DNA from: Arhodomonas aquaeolei DSM 8974
GTDB lineage: Bacteria; Pseudomonadota; Gammaproteobacteria; Nitrococcales; Nitrococcaceae
NCBI RefSeq assembly: GCF_000374645.1
Contig: NZ_KB894807.1
Coordinates: forward strand, 1 to 64,000
DNA: 64,000 nt
Direction: 5' to 3'
Shown: in pieces, positions 13,603-22,968 of the stretch
How the letters are laid out: each line of letters opens with the position of its first letter
Numbering within the stretch: position 1 is the stretch's first letter
The notes under the pieces: model-generated
What the model was told of the DNA's origin: nothing
The model's input: the letters and a program-made list of their open reading frames with translations, nothing else
Database searches by the model: none
Translations under genes and position numbers: made by a program

Positions 13603-15969
13603 GTGTCTACCAGAACCATCGTGCTGTCCGTGCTCTCGGTCGCCGTGCTCATCGGCGTCGGCACCACCATCGTGGAGCTGTCCGCACCGGACGAGATCCG
13701 CTTCAGCCCCGCCGTCGGCGAGCAGCGCGACTACCGCATCGACGTGAGTGCGGTGATGCGGGAGGACGACAGCCAGTCTTCATCGTCGGACACGCAGGCG
13801 GTGACCGTGCAGAGCGTCATGCGTTACCGGGTCGACTCGGCCCGCCCGTCCCTGACGGTGCATCTCGACCCGCGTTTCATTCGGGCCCGGGAAGGCCGGC
13901 AAACCTTCTTCTCGAGTGCCCGCTCGGGTGGTCTGTTCCGCGGCCCCGTGCGCGACCTGATCACCGGGGGATTCGACCTGACCATGGAGCCCGACGGCGA
14001 AACACGGCTGACCGCCACCAACCACGCCGCCTGGAACCTGATCACCAAACAGTTGACCGGCACGCTGGGCAGGCAGCTGGAACAGCACATGCTCGCACCG
14101 TCGGTGCCGTTGAGCCTGCCGGCACGCGAGGGCGCGCAGGTCACGCTGGACGGATTCCAGGGCATGCCGGGGCTGCGTCTGACCGTCGCCGATATCGACG
14201 AGGACGGCGTGTTCGTCGACATCACCAGGGCCGAAGACGGGTCCACCAGGGTGGACCCCCTGCGCATCATGGGTCACAACCTGTTCATACAGTTCACCAA
14301 CGTATCCGGACGCATGCGCCTGGAGCGCGACAGTGGTTGGATCCAGTCGCTGACACTGATCAGCGATCAACGGATCGACGGCTTCGGCACGGCGCTGAAC
14401 GTTCACACGCAGCTCGCCATGAACGCCGACGATGACCCGACAACCGGCGCCTGGGCGGACAGCCTGGAATGGTTCACCTGGACGAGCGGACTGGCGGGCG
14501 TGAGCGATGGCTACTCGCTGTTCCTGCCGCAAACCGACGGCGAGGCCACCGACCTGCCGCTGATCGAACCGGCGGAGGCCCCGCTCGCCGACGCCGGCAC
14601 CACTTTCCGTATCGACGGCAAGGACAACGCGCTCGCGCTGACCATCGATCACGGCATCAACGGCGACGGGAAGCTCGGCCAACTGACCCTCCAGGAATTG
14701 ACACTGCGAGACGCCGATGGACAGGCCCTCACGATTCCGCTGGTACTCGAGTCCATCGGCATCGACTACGGCGACGACGACCGGCAGAACACCGTCATCC
14801 GGCTACTCCCGCTCGGCTGGGCCGACCCGGGGCTGGAACGCATCGCCAGCGTCGATGCCACCGTTATCTATAGGCCGGCGGAGGAACCCACGCATACACA
14901 ACTCCCCCTGGCCGACGAACCGACGGAAATCCGCGACGGGTCGGTCTCCGCCCGGGCAGTGCCGGTCGACGGCCAGCCCGGTCACTGGCGCATCCTGTTC
15001 GCCGGCAAAGACAACCGTTACTACACCTACGACAGGACGCGGAACTACGCTGGTCTCTCCGGACGCCTCATCGACCAGGCCGTCGACGGCGGCCTGTCGG
15101 CCTCCGACCGGACGCTCATGCAGCGCGTGGACGATCCCGACCGCTGGTTTCAGCAGTACGCTGTCGAGGGGGACGGGGACACCTTCGGCCTGGCGCTGTT
15201 CACCGAAAGCACCGAGAGCAGCAGGCACATCCTCCATTTCACCAGCCGCGCCCTGCGGTTCTCCAATCGCGATATGCCGCCCCCTGAAACCCGTTACCTG
15301 GACCGGTCCACGACGCCGGGCAAGGCACCGCTGAACCTGGACGATCTCGCCGTCCGCGACGCAGACCGGAATCAGCTCCGCCTGACGCTGCCGCGCGGTA
15401 TCGGTTCGGCCTGTGAGCTCACCGCCAGCGCGCCGCCGCTGGAGGGGCACGAACTGGTCTGGCAGCCCGCCTTTCAGCGCCACCCGGATTTCATCAGCGA
15501 GACCTGGACCCCGGACGGCGAGACCACGGACTGGCTGTTGATGACCGACGACGGCGTGCGCGTGTTCTTCTACGGGATCGAGGTGGACACCCGCCTGAGC
15601 TGCCCCGGCCAGCCGGCGTGGCACACGGAACCAGCCCCCACACCGCCGGACAGGCCCTGGCTGGTGGACATCGCCGCCGCCGTCGGCGATGACGTCGACC
15701 CCGAAACCCCGGCCGCGCTCTTCTTCCGCGGCACGCGTTTCCTTGACGCCAGCGGCCGGCCACTACGTCCCATGCCGCTGGATGCCTCCCCCGATGCCCC
15801 GTCCACCCCGTGGTCCAGGGAGCAGATGCAGACCACGCTTGCCGACTACCTGGCCGACGACGGCACGATCCGTTTCTGGGGGAAAGTGACGGCGGTTGAG
15901 ACCATTACGTTCTCCGGCGAGCCCATCGAGCGGACCTGGCACAATCGGCTGGAAGGCCTGCAGGAATGA
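13603..15969 (+). CDS. Large uncharacterised envelope protein
   Basis: 788 residues from a GTG start. Not recognised. An N-terminal hydrophobic segment (IVLSVLSVAVLIGVGTTIVE, about 5-24) should be a signal anchor or uncleaved signal peptide, with no lipobox Cys. The rest is hydrophilic and beta-rich, acidic, with many Asp/Glu/Thr and few Cys. A repeated style of short segments (GQALTIPLVLESIGIDYGDD; YYTYDRTRNYAGLSGRLID) suggests several beta domains exposed to the periplasm. The stop overlaps the start of the next gene (ATGA), so the two are translationally coupled and probably act together at the envelope. No enzyme motif is visible. Confidence 0.8.
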   Translation: MSTRTIVLSVLSVAVLIGVGTTIVELSAPDEIRFSPAVGEQRDYRIDVSAVMREDDSQSSSSDTQAVTVQSVMRYRVDSARPSLTVHLDPRFIRAREGRQTFFSSARSGGLFRGPVRDLITGGFDLTMEPDGETRLTATNHAAWNLITKQLTGTLGRQLEQHMLAPSVPLSLPAREGAQVTLDGFQGMPGLRLTVADIDEDGVFVDITRAEDGSTRVDPLRIMGHNLFIQFTNVSGRMRLERDSGWIQSLTLISDQRIDGFGTALNVHTQLAMNADDDPTTGAWADSLEWFTWTSGLAGVSDGYSLFLPQTDGEATDLPLIEPAEAPLADAGTTFRIDGKDNALALTIDHGINGDGKLGQLTLQELTLRDADGQALTIPLVLESIGIDYGDDDRQNTVIRLLPLGWADPGLERIASVDATVIYRPAEEPTHTQLPLADEPTEIRDGSVSARAVPVDGQPGHWRILFAGKDNRYYTYDRTRNYAGLSGRLIDQAVDGGLSASDRTLMQRVDDPDRWFQQYAVEGDGDTFGLALFTESTESSRHILHFTSRALRFSNRDMPPPETRYLDRSTTPGKAPLNLDDLAVRDADRNQLRLTLPRGIGSACELTASAPPLEGHELVWQPAFQRHPDFISETWTPDGETTDWLLMTDDGVRVFFYGIEVDTRLSCPGQPAWHTEPAPTPPDRPWLVDIAAAVGDDVDPETPAALFFRGTRFLDASGRPLRPMPLDASPDAPSTPWSREQMQTTLADYLADDGTIRFWGKVTAVETITFSGEPIERTWHNRLEGLQE

Positions 15970-16976
15970 CGTATCCCCGGTTCAGATTCCGACTGCTCGG
16001 CCCGCTGGCCGTCGTTGCGCTGTGCCACGGCGGCGTCGCGGTCGCCGCACAACGGCCCGCCGCCGAGGGGGCGGCCAACGCTAACCCGGCGGCGGCACCC
16101 ACCGCCGGAACAGGGGCCGTTCACGACGCCGCGGCGCCGCGCTCGCGTATACGCACCGTCGGTACCGGCAGCGACCGCCGCGAGATCCACGAGGAGATCG
16201 ACGGCTACGGCTACGTAAACGCGCGGCACACGGTCTTCCCCGGACTGGCGCGCGAGATCGACGTGCGCTTCGCGCCCAACGGGCGGGTCAGCCATCGCCG
16301 CGAGCGCCGCGACGGCCATCGGGTGGGCCTGTTCATCGAGACCGTTTCACCGGGGCACTACGTCCGCCGCCACTACGACGCGCAGGGTCGCCGCCATGGC
16401 ACCGAGACCGAGGTCATCGATGGCCGCACGGTCACCTCGGTGACCTACGTCCACGGCAGTCCTGTCGGTCCATTTCACCGGACCGACACCGAGGGGCGTC
16501 GCACTGAAGGCCACTACGTCGACGGTGAGCTGGATGGTGCCTACCGAATCACCAGGGACGGCCGCACCGTCGAGCGCAGTCACTATGACCACGGCGTCAA
16601 AGACGGCCCCCACGTGCGCTACGACAGCGAGGGCAACATCCTCGAGAAGGGCCGTTACGTCGACGGCGACCGGGAAGGCCCCTGGATCGAGCCGGCCCGG
16701 CTCGGCGATCACTGGCGGGGCGACTACCGCCACGGCAAGCGTCGCGGCCGCTGGCGGATCGTCGATGCCCGGGGCTATCCGGTGGAGGAAGGCGTATACG
16801 ACGACGCCGGCCGACGCACCGGTCTGTGGGCCGTCTACCGCGACAACGGTGAACTCCGGGACTGCCCGCTATACCGCGACGACGAGCGGGTCGAACACCC
16901 CGACTACGATTACGATTCCGGGCAGACCGCCATCGAATACTGCAACGGTCAGCTCGAGGCCGCGCCGGAACGCTAG
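15966..16976 (+). CDS. Secreted MORN-like repeat protein
   Basis: 336 residues. An N-terminal hydrophobic segment (FRLLGPLAVVALCHGGVAVA) ends in a probable signal cleavage site. From about residue 80 onward it is built of degenerate YwqK/MORN-type repeats of about 22 residues of the form G-x-Y-x-D-G-x-x-x-G-x-W/Y, for example EGHYVDGELDGAY, EKGRYVDGDREGPWIE, YRHGKRRGRWRIVDARG and EGVYDDAGRRTGLWAVY. Such repeats form elongated beta-hairpin solenoids that bind proteins or membranes. It overlaps the preceding gene by four bases, which suggests a common function at the envelope. The name antitoxin given to some YwqK relatives is not supported by this context. Confidence 0.8.
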   Translation: MTYPRFRFRLLGPLAVVALCHGGVAVAAQRPAAEGAANANPAAAPTAGTGAVHDAAAPRSRIRTVGTGSDRREIHEEIDGYGYVNARHTVFPGLAREIDVRFAPNGRVSHRRERRDGHRVGLFIETVSPGHYVRRHYDAQGRRHGTETEVIDGRTVTSVTYVHGSPVGPFHRTDTEGRRTEGHYVDGELDGAYRITRDGRTVERSHYDHGVKDGPHVRYDSEGNILEKGRYVDGDREGPWIEPARLGDHWRGDYRHGKRRGRWRIVDARGYPVEEGVYDDAGRRTGLWAVYRDNGELRDCPLYRDDERVEHPDYDYDSGQTAIEYCNGQLEAAPER

Positions 16977-16998
16977 ACCGCGGTAGCGCGGGGCACGG

Positions 16999-18204
16999 CT
17001 ACCAGAGGTCCGGCGGCACCGCGCCGCCGGGCCCGCGGCTGACGGCGGGCTCGTAGCCGAGGAAGCGCATGATCTCCGCCTCGCGCGCGAGTGCATCGCT
17101 GTAGCCCAGGCGAATGGCCGCACGGCAGAAGCCGGCCTCGAAGAGCAGGTAGCTCATCACCACCGACCCCGGGTCGTCCGCACCGCTGCCGCGGAGGTAG
17201 AAGCGCATCGCCCGCGGCAGCTCGGCGGCATGGGCGGCGGCCAGGCCGGTGAGCGAGGTGCTGGGCTGGATCACCAGCGTCTCCACCGGGCGCAGGCCGG
17301 TTTCGCCGTGGCGCCGCGCCCGGCCGGGCACCAGCGAGAGGGTGCGGTTGATGCGTTCCAGGCGCTCGACATCCGCCGCCAGTGAGTCCAGGAAGGCGCT
17401 GTCGAGCATGTGGCCGGCGATCTCCGCCACCGACGGCGGATGCGACGCCACCGTCTGTGCCGGCGCGGCCGCCTCGTTGTCCGCCACGCCCACGACCAGG
17501 ATCCGGTCCGCGCCCAGGTGCAGTGCCGGGCTAAGCGGCGCGAGCTGACGCACCGCACCGTCGCCGTAGTACTGCGTGCCGATGCGCACCGGCGGGAAGA
17601 TCGCGGGGATGGCGCTGGAGGCCATCAGGTGAGCGACGCCGATGTGCGCCGGCCGCCCCTCCCGCCGGGCCCGCCGCCAGCCCGCCAGGTCCGGCGCGCC
17701 CTGGAAGAAGGCCACGGACTCCCCGGTCGTGTACGACGAGCAGGTGATGCTGAGCGCGCGCAGATCGCCGCGGTCGATGGCCTCGCGCAGCCACGAGAAC
17801 CGGATGGTCCGCGCCAGCAGCCCGCGCAGCGGGGCGTTGTCCAGCAGCGCGTCCGGGCGCTGCGTGCCCAGCCCGGAGAAGAACAGCGCCGCGAGCCAGC
17901 GCGCCGCGCTGCGGGTCAGCCGCATGCCGCCGGCCTCGTAGACCTGGCCCACACGGAAGTGCCGCCACACACGCTCCAGCCCCCGGGCACCGGTGGAGAA
18001 GCGCCGGGCGTGGGTGGCGATGGCGGCGGCATTGATCGCCCCGGCGGAGGTCCCGGAGATCACCGGGAACGGGGACGGCGCCCGCGGCGGAAGCATGTCC
18101 GCGATCGCACGCAGCACCCCCACCTGGTAGGCGGCGCGGGCACCACCCCCGGTGAGCACCAGCCCCGCGGTGGGGCGCTCCGTCGAGTGACGGCGGCCGA
18201 TCAC
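16999..18204 (-). CDS. Patatin-like phospholipase (RssA-like)
   Basis: 401 residues from a GTG start. Patatin/RssA lipid acyl hydrolase: oxyanion motif GGGARAAYQVG (19-29), nucleophile elbow GTSAG (Ser53), and YYGDGAVRQ with the catalytic Asp of the Ser-Asp dyad. The C-terminal third (VVMSYLLFEAGFCRAAIRLG) is typical of longer bacterial patatins. No signal peptide, so the enzyme probably acts from the cytosol on membrane lipids. The start lies 2 bases after the stop of a 48-residue membrane protein gene, which argues for translational coupling. Confidence 0.9.
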   Translation of the reverse strand: MIGRRHSTERPTAGLVLTGGGARAAYQVGVLRAIADMLPPRAPSPFPVISGTSAGAINAAAIATHARRFSTGARGLERVWRHFRVGQVYEAGGMRLTRSAARWLAALFFSGLGTQRPDALLDNAPLRGLLARTIRFSWLREAIDRGDLRALSITCSSYTTGESVAFFQGAPDLAGWRRARREGRPAHIGVAHLMASSAIPAIFPPVRIGTQYYGDGAVRQLAPLSPALHLGADRILVVGVADNEAAAPAQTVASHPPSVAEIAGHMLDSAFLDSLAADVERLERINRTLSLVPGRARRHGETGLRPVETLVIQPSTSLTGLAAAHAAELPRAMRFYLRGSGADDPGSVVMSYLLFEAGFCRAAIRLGYSDALAREAEIMRFLGYEPAVSRGPGGAVPPDLW

Positions 18205-18206
18205 CG

Positions 18207-18353
18207 TCAGCGGCGGATGAACAGCAGCGCACCCGCGACGATGGCCAGCGCGCCCATGGCGAGGTCGTCGTAGCGGAACGTGAGGTGGATGATGTCGCGC
18301 AGGCCGTGAACGATCAGCCAGACGCCGAGGAGTATCGAGCCGAGATGTCGCAT
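18207..18353 (-). CDS. 48-residue membrane protein coupled to the patatin gene
   Basis: MRHLGSILLGVWLIVHGLRD begins a 48-residue protein with two hydrophobic segments (about 5-17 and 31-45) and a short charged loop HLTFRYDD, ending LLFIRR. It is preceded by GGGG at a suitable distance from the ATG and ends 2 bases before the GTG of the patatin gene. The family is unknown; small two-helix proteins of this kind are often overlooked. Its placement suggests it anchors or modulates the phospholipase, but this is inference. Confidence 0.75.
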   Translation of the reverse strand: MRHLGSILLGVWLIVHGLRDIIHLTFRYDDLAMGALAIVAGALLFIRR

Positions 18354-18429
18354 GTCATCCCCACGGTTGCGACGGGTTTGTGATTGTCTCCGTGGGGATT
18401 ATACCGGTGTCGAACGCGCCTGCGGGGCT

Positions 18430-19167
18430 TCAGACGTGTTCGTGCAGGCCGCACTCGCGCTTGAGCCCGAAGAAGCGCGTCTGCTCCTCGGTGAGGTCAT
18501 CGCTGAGCGGGCGGCTGGTGTGCCAGTCGCCGATGGACACGTACCCCTCGTGCCACAGCGGGTGGTACGGCAGCCCGTGGCGGCGGAGGTAGTAGTAGAC
18601 GTCCCGGTCGCTCCAGTCGATGATCGGGTGGACCTTGTAGCGCCCGTTCTGCACCGCGACCACGTCCAGCTCCGCGCGGGAGCTCGCCTGCTGGCGGCGC
18701 AGGCCGGCGAGCCAGGCATCCGCGCCAAGCTCGCTGAGCGCGCGCTGCATGGGCTCGACCTTGTTCATGCGGTTATAGCGCTCTATGCCCTCGACCCCCT
18801 GCTCCCAGAGACGGCCGTATCGCGCCTCCTGCCAGGCCGCGCTCAGCGGGCTGCGGTAGACGTGCAGGTTGAGCGCCAGCCGCTCGGTGAGCTCGTCTAC
18901 GAAACGGTAGGTCTCGGCAAAGAGATAACCCGTGTCGATCAGCACCACCGGGATGTCCGGGCGCTGGCGGGTGACCAGGTGCAGCATGACCGCCGCCTGG
19001 GCGCCGAAGCTCGACGAGAGCACCAGTCGGCCGGGGAAGTGCGCAAGGGCCCAGGCGACCCGCGCGGTGGCGTCCGCACCGGCGAGCTCCCGGTTGAGCG
19101 CCTCCAGCTCGTCCGCCCCGGGGGCGTCGTGGCGGGTGTGCGTATCGATGGCCGTTGCTGCCGTCAT
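18430..19167 (-). CDS. cysH: Phosphoadenylyl-sulfate (PAPS) reductase
   Basis: 245 residues from the ATG at 19167. Reduces PAPS to sulfite with thioredoxin in assimilatory sulfate reduction. Motifs: the PP-loop-like [44 protein letters not shown], and the C-terminal catalytic ECGLHEHV. The two CC pairs that bind a 4Fe-4S cluster in APS reductases are absent, so it is the PAPS type. It stands alone here; no cysIJ or cysDN neighbours. The AT-rich stretch upstream (19200-19280) probably holds its promoter. Confidence 0.92.
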   Translation of the reverse strand: MTAATAIDTHTRHDAPGADELEALNRELAGADATARVAWALAHFPGRLVLSSSFGAQAAVMLHLVTRQRPDIPVVLIDTGYLFAETYRFVDELTERLALNLHVYRSPLSAAWQEARYGRLWEQGVEGIERYNRMNKVEPMQRALSELGADAWLAGLRRQQASSRAELDVVAVQNGRYKVHPIIDWSDRDVYYYLRRHGLPYHPLWHEGYVSIGDWHTSRPLSDDLTEEQTRFFGLKRECGLHEHV

Positions 19168-19281
19168 CCTGATCCTCCGCATCGCCTGAAGGGGCGGTTC
19201 GCGTGAGGGTCACGATAAGCAACGGCCCTTAATCGATAAAGGAATCAATACCTCTATATTCAAACTATATCGTTATAAACC

Positions 19282-20040
19282 TCACCGCACCGGCTTCACC
19301 GGCAACGCCCCCCAGGACTGGCTGACAGGCATGATCTCCATGCTGTTGATGTTCACGTGGGGCGGCAGGTGCACCACCCAGTGAATGATCTCGGCGAGGT
19401 CGTCGGCCACGATGGGGTCGTTGCCGCGGTACAGTGAGGCCGCGCGCTCGGCATCACCGCGGAAGCGCTGGATGGAGAACTCGGTCTCGCACAGCCCCGG
19501 CTCCAGGTTGGTCACCCGTACCCGCGTGCCCAGCAGGTCCGCGCGCAGGTTGCCCGAGAACTGTGCGACGAACGCCTTGGTCGCGCCGTAGACGTTGCCG
19601 CCGGGATAGGGCCAGCGCCCGGCGATGGAGCCGAGGTCGACGACATGGCCGCGATTGCGCTCCACCATCCCGGGCAGCACCGCACGGGTGGCGTACATCA
19701 GCCCCTTCACGTTGGTGTCGACCATCGCCTCCCACTCGTCCACATCGGACTCCCAGGCGGGCTCCAGTCCGCGCCCGATGCCGGCGTTGTTCACCAGCAC
19801 GTCCGGCTCGTCGAAGGGCGCGGGCAGCGCGCCGAGGCGCTCCATCACCGCCTCGCGGTCACGCATGTCGAGCTCGACGGCGTGCACATGCTCGGGCCCG
19901 CCGAGCTCCTCGGTGAGCCGCGCCAGGCGCTCGCGCCGGCGGGCCGTGGCGACGACGCGCCAGCCCTCGGCGGCAAAGCGCCGGGCGGTGGCCTCGCCGA
20001 AACCGGACGACGCCCCGGTGATCAGAATGGTCCGTGTCAT
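19282..20040 (-). CDS. NADP-dependent short-chain dehydrogenase (YdfG-like)
   Basis: 252 residues from the ATG at 20040 (MTRTILITGASSGFG). Classical SDR: TGASSGFGEA cofactor loop, Arg-rich RRRERL region indicating NADP(H), NNAGIG, catalytic Ser in DLGSIAGRWPYP and YGATK with the Tyr/Lys pair. The ending HVNINSMEIMPVSQS matches YdfG-type 3-hydroxy acid/serine dehydrogenases. YdfG members reduce malonic semialdehyde and oxidise L-allo-threonine. The open frame continues upstream to 20283, but those residues are out of family. Confidence 0.9.
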   Translation of the reverse strand: MTRTILITGASSGFGEATARRFAAEGWRVVATARRRERLARLTEELGGPEHVHAVELDMRDREAVMERLGALPAPFDEPDVLVNNAGIGRGLEPAWESDVDEWEAMVDTNVKGLMYATRAVLPGMVERNRGHVVDLGSIAGRWPYPGGNVYGATKAFVAQFSGNLRADLLGTRVRVTNLEPGLCETEFSIQRFRGDAERAASLYRGNDPIVADDLAEIIHWVVHLPPHVNINSMEIMPVSQSWGALPVKPVR

Positions 20041-20050
20041 CCGCCTCTCC

Positions 20051-20473
20051 TCAGCATTCGATCTCGTCCTCGAGCACGGGCTGGAAGCGCGTGCCGTCGA
20101 GCTCCGGCTGCAGCACCACGATGTCGCCCTTGGCGAACACCCCGGGCCCGAGCCCCTGGCTGGCATGGGACAGGGCCTCGGCGGTGGCGCTCTCGTCCTC
20201 CACCCCGGGCGGCAGGACGATGAAGAACCCGACCACCTTGTCGTCCGCGCCGGCGAGGGCCCAGCGGGCCTCGCGGCGGGCACGGTCGACCTCGCGCTGG
20301 AGGTCGCGGTCGTCGGGGTGACGCATGGCGCCGGCCCGTAACGCGCGGATCAGCCGCTCGCCGAGCGCCCGGGCCTCGTCCCCGGCGTCCGGCCGGCCGG
20401 GGATCTGCACCCCGCCGGCGCCCACGAACGCCCGCGCAAACGCGAGCACGCCGCCCTCCGGGTCGGCGCGCAC
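20051..20473 (-). CDS. Protein of unknown function
   Basis: About 140 residues. The frame is open from 20569; the GTG at 20473 is a convenient start but has no good ribosome binding site, so the true start may be further upstream (the residues before it, HYRARQIATIRDAV, look protein-like). Features include a Gly/Ala-rich N-terminal half and a beta-rich end (VVGFFIVLPPGVEDES, GVFAKGDIVVLQPELDG). It sits between the TerB-like gene and the SDR gene on the same strand, 10 bases from the latter. No family recognised. Confidence 0.55.
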   Translation of the reverse strand: MRADPEGGVLAFARAFVGAGGVQIPGRPDAGDEARALGERLIRALRAGAMRHPDDRDLQREVDRARREARWALAGADDKVVGFFIVLPPGVEDESATAEALSHASQGLGPGVFAKGDIVVLQPELDGTRFQPVLEDEIEC

Positions 20474-20546
20474 CGCGTCGCGCCCGGACGCGACGGCATC
20501 TCGGATCGTCGCGATCTGCCGGGCCCGGTAGTGGCCCGCGCCGGTA

Positions 20547-21038
20547 TCACTCGAAATGGTCGTACTCGTTCATGTAGCTCGTGGAGTAGGCCTGCTGCAC
20601 ACGGATCTTGGCCGCGATGAAGTCGCGGTGCTGGACGTGCAGCAGCTCGGCGATCTTGCGCACGAGCTGTTCCTCGTAGCGGTTCATGTCCTCGTCGGCG
20701 AGGCACACGCGCCAGAGCAGCTCGACCACGCCGCACTTGCGCTCGTAGTCGAAGTTCTCGTTGATCAGGCGGGTGAACTCGAAATGATCCGTCGCCTCGT
20801 GGGCCTCGTGGTCGGCCAGCTCGATGAGGGCGGTGGTGTCCTCGTCGGACAGGCCGAACACCTCGCGGATGCCCTCGTGGATGGCCTGGAATTCCATGCT
20901 GTGCCGCTCGTTGTCCTCCTGCGCCATCTCGATGAGCAGCGCGGCGGTGGCGAGCTGCAGGCGGTGCTGAGGGTCGTTTTCGGGGTGGTCGTTGAGCTGG
21001 ATCCGCTCCTGGTAGAAGCGCTTGATGGCCTCGAGCAT
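20547..21038 (-). CDS. TerB-like protein
   Basis: 163 residues from the ATG at 21038 (MLEAIKRFYQERIQL). An all-helical TerB/DjlA-N type fold: NDPQHRLQLATAALLIEMAQ, the acidic EDNERHSMEFQAI segment, DEDTTALIELADHEAHEATD, and LVRKIAELLHVQHRDFIAAK. TerB-domain proteins bind metal at acidic helix ends and are linked to tellurite or stress responses, though many are simply uncharacterised. An in-frame ATG 27 bases upstream is possible but poorly placed. The region 21039-21310 upstream has no gene. Confidence 0.85.
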   Translation of the reverse strand: MLEAIKRFYQERIQLNDHPENDPQHRLQLATAALLIEMAQEDNERHSMEFQAIHEGIREVFGLSDEDTTALIELADHEAHEATDHFEFTRLINENFDYERKCGVVELLWRVCLADEDMNRYEEQLVRKIAELLHVQHRDFIAAKIRVQQAYSTSYMNEYDHFE

Positions 21039-21220
21039 GTCGGCTCCCGGTTTCCGTGCATGCACGGCCTGCCCCGTGTGCCACCACGGGCGGCAAGCCG
21101 CCGGGCCAGCTTTCTGGCCCTTCGCCCCCCGGCGGACCGGCCACCGGGGCCTGGGAGTCCGGGCAGCGGGACTCCTGACTCTAATATCGGACGCCGGTTT
21201 GCTCAGTGCAAGTCATGGAA

Positions 21221-21252
21221 CCGCCCCGCCGGCGCAGAACCGGCGGGGCGGG
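21221..21252. terminator. GC-rich hairpin downstream of the lytic transglycosylase
   Basis: CCGCCCCGCCGG and CCGGCGGGGCGG form a perfect 12-bp stem with an 8-base loop, 60 bases after the transglycosylase stop. No T-run. Confidence 0.4.
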
Positions 21253-21310
21253 AAGGGCGGACGGCCCGGGCGGGAGACCCGCGTGACGCCGTCGGCTCCC
21301 GCCGCGCGGC

Positions 21311-22837
21311 CTAGTAGTTACCGGCAACCCGCGTCGGCAGCGGGGCCTCGCGGACCACAAGCTCCTGGCCGGGCCGGATCAGGTCGGGATCGCCGATATC
21401 GTTGGTGGCGATCAGGTCGTCGACACCCATGTCGTAGCGCCGGGCGATGGCGGCCAGGGTGTCGCCGCTCTGCACGGTATAGACCGCGCCGCCCTCGTCC
21501 ACCGAGAGCTTCGACAGCGGCTTCGGCGGCTTGCCGGCCATGGGTACGCGCAGGCGCTGGCCGATGCGGATGTGGTCGGGCCGGGTAATGCCGTTGACCG
21601 CCGCCAGCGCCAGGGTGGAGACGTCGTGCCGCGCGGCGATCGCCGACAGGCTCTCGCCGGAGCGCACGCGGTGGTGCTGATCCGGCCACTGCTCGGCGTA
21701 GCGCTGGTCCAGGGATACCCCGGCCAGGGCCTGGCGCACATCGCCGGGCTCGCGGGCGGGCACGCGCAGGGGATAGCCCTCGGGGACGAACTTCTCGCCG
21801 GCCCAGATCCCCCGGCCCAGGCCGAGGTTATAGCGGCGCAGGGTATCCTCGTCGATATCCAGGGCGCTGGCGATGGCCTTGGCGGGCATGAAGTCCGGCA
21901 CCTTGACGATCACCGGCTCCCAGGCGGACTCCGGCTTCACGTCCGCGAAGTAGCGCCCGGGCGCCTGGGCGACGTCCACGGCGGCCAGGATCGCCGGATA
22001 GAAATTACGCGAGGCGAAGCCGAAATACGGGCCGTCGTACTGGTGGATGATGGCGCCGATATCACTGCTGCCGACCGTCTCCACCGCACGCTGCATGCCG
22101 TTGGCGCCGTGGTTGTAGGCGGTGACGGCCAGCGGCCAGCTGCCCAGGCGGGCATAGTTGTCGGCGAGCAGCCGGGCGGCCGCCTCGGAGGCGCTCCAGG
22201 GATCGAGGCGCTCGTCGATGACGCCGTCGATGCGCAGATACTGGCGGCCCGTGCCCCGGGTGAACTGCCACATGCCGGCGGCACCCGCGTGGGAGCGGGC
22301 CGCCGGGTTGAACGAGGACTCCACGTGGGGCATCGCCGCCAGCGCTTCGGGCACCCCGTGCTCGCGCAGGGTCCGGCGGATGTAGCCACGCCAGCGCCCG
22401 GAGCGGACCAGTCCCTCGCGGAAGCGGTCGCGCAGACCGCCCTGCACCCGGAGGCGGTCCGCGGCCTCGCGGAAATCATCGGCGACGGCATCGCGGGGGA
22501 AGACCGCCCGCACCCGCCGTTCCAGCGCCGAGTCCGGGGCATCCGGGTGCGCCGCCAGGCGTTCGAGCACGCCGCGGTATACCGACACCGCCGCCTTCAC
22601 CGCATCACGCCGGGGCTCCGGCTCGCTGCGCGGCGGCAGATCGATAACGGCATAGATGCGCCCGAGCTCGCGCCGGTCGTGGATTATCGCCTGATCACCG
22701 GACACCTGGGTGTAGACGCGTTTCCAGAAGGCGATCTCCGGCGCGAGGTTGTCCGGCCGCGGCAGCTCCGTGGCCGACACCCGCAAAGCCAGCCCCATCA
22801 AGGCGGTCACCACCGCCGTCACAAGGACCCTTCTCAT
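21311..22837 (-). CDS. mltD: Membrane-bound lytic transglycosylase with LysM domains (MltD-type)
   Basis: 508 residues from the ATG at 22837. A signal peptide (RRVLVTAVVTALMGLALRVS) is followed by a helical N-terminal region, then the SLT domain: MPHVESSFNPAARSHAGAAG with the catalytic Glu, GMWQFTRGTGRQYL, and AVTAYNHGANGM. Two LysM motifs lie at the C-terminus (HHRVRSGESLSAIAARH and YTVQSGDTLAAIARRY). It cleaves peptidoglycan glycan strands to 1,6-anhydromuramyl products. Unlike E. coli MltD I see no lipobox Cys, so it may be soluble in the periplasm. Transcribed divergently from the cardiolipin synthase gene. Confidence 0.92.
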   Translation of the reverse strand: MRRVLVTAVVTALMGLALRVSATELPRPDNLAPEIAFWKRVYTQVSGDQAIIHDRRELGRIYAVIDLPPRSEPEPRRDAVKAAVSVYRGVLERLAAHPDAPDSALERRVRAVFPRDAVADDFREAADRLRVQGGLRDRFREGLVRSGRWRGYIRRTLREHGVPEALAAMPHVESSFNPAARSHAGAAGMWQFTRGTGRQYLRIDGVIDERLDPWSASEAAARLLADNYARLGSWPLAVTAYNHGANGMQRAVETVGSSDIGAIIHQYDGPYFGFASRNFYPAILAAVDVAQAPGRYFADVKPESAWEPVIVKVPDFMPAKAIASALDIDEDTLRRYNLGLGRGIWAGEKFVPEGYPLRVPAREPGDVRQALAGVSLDQRYAEQWPDQHHRVRSGESLSAIAARHDVSTLALAAVNGITRPDHIRIGQRLRVPMAGKPPKPLSKLSVDEGGAVYTVQSGDTLAAIARRYDMGVDDLIATNDIGDPDLIRPGQELVVREAPLPTRVAGNY

Positions 22838-22968
22838 CGCCCCCTCCCCCAGGACGTGCACCATTTCGCAAGCATAACCGCGATTTAGCGCTACGCCTAC
22901 AAGTTCTGTCATAGCTGTGACGCCGATCACGACAGCCCTGCGACCGGGCGCTGTGCTACCGTCGCGCC

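Noticed and set aside
15966-16976. Antitoxin of a toxin-antitoxin pair (YwqK label)
   Set aside because: The MORN-like repeats fit, but the protein has a signal peptide and no toxin-like neighbour.
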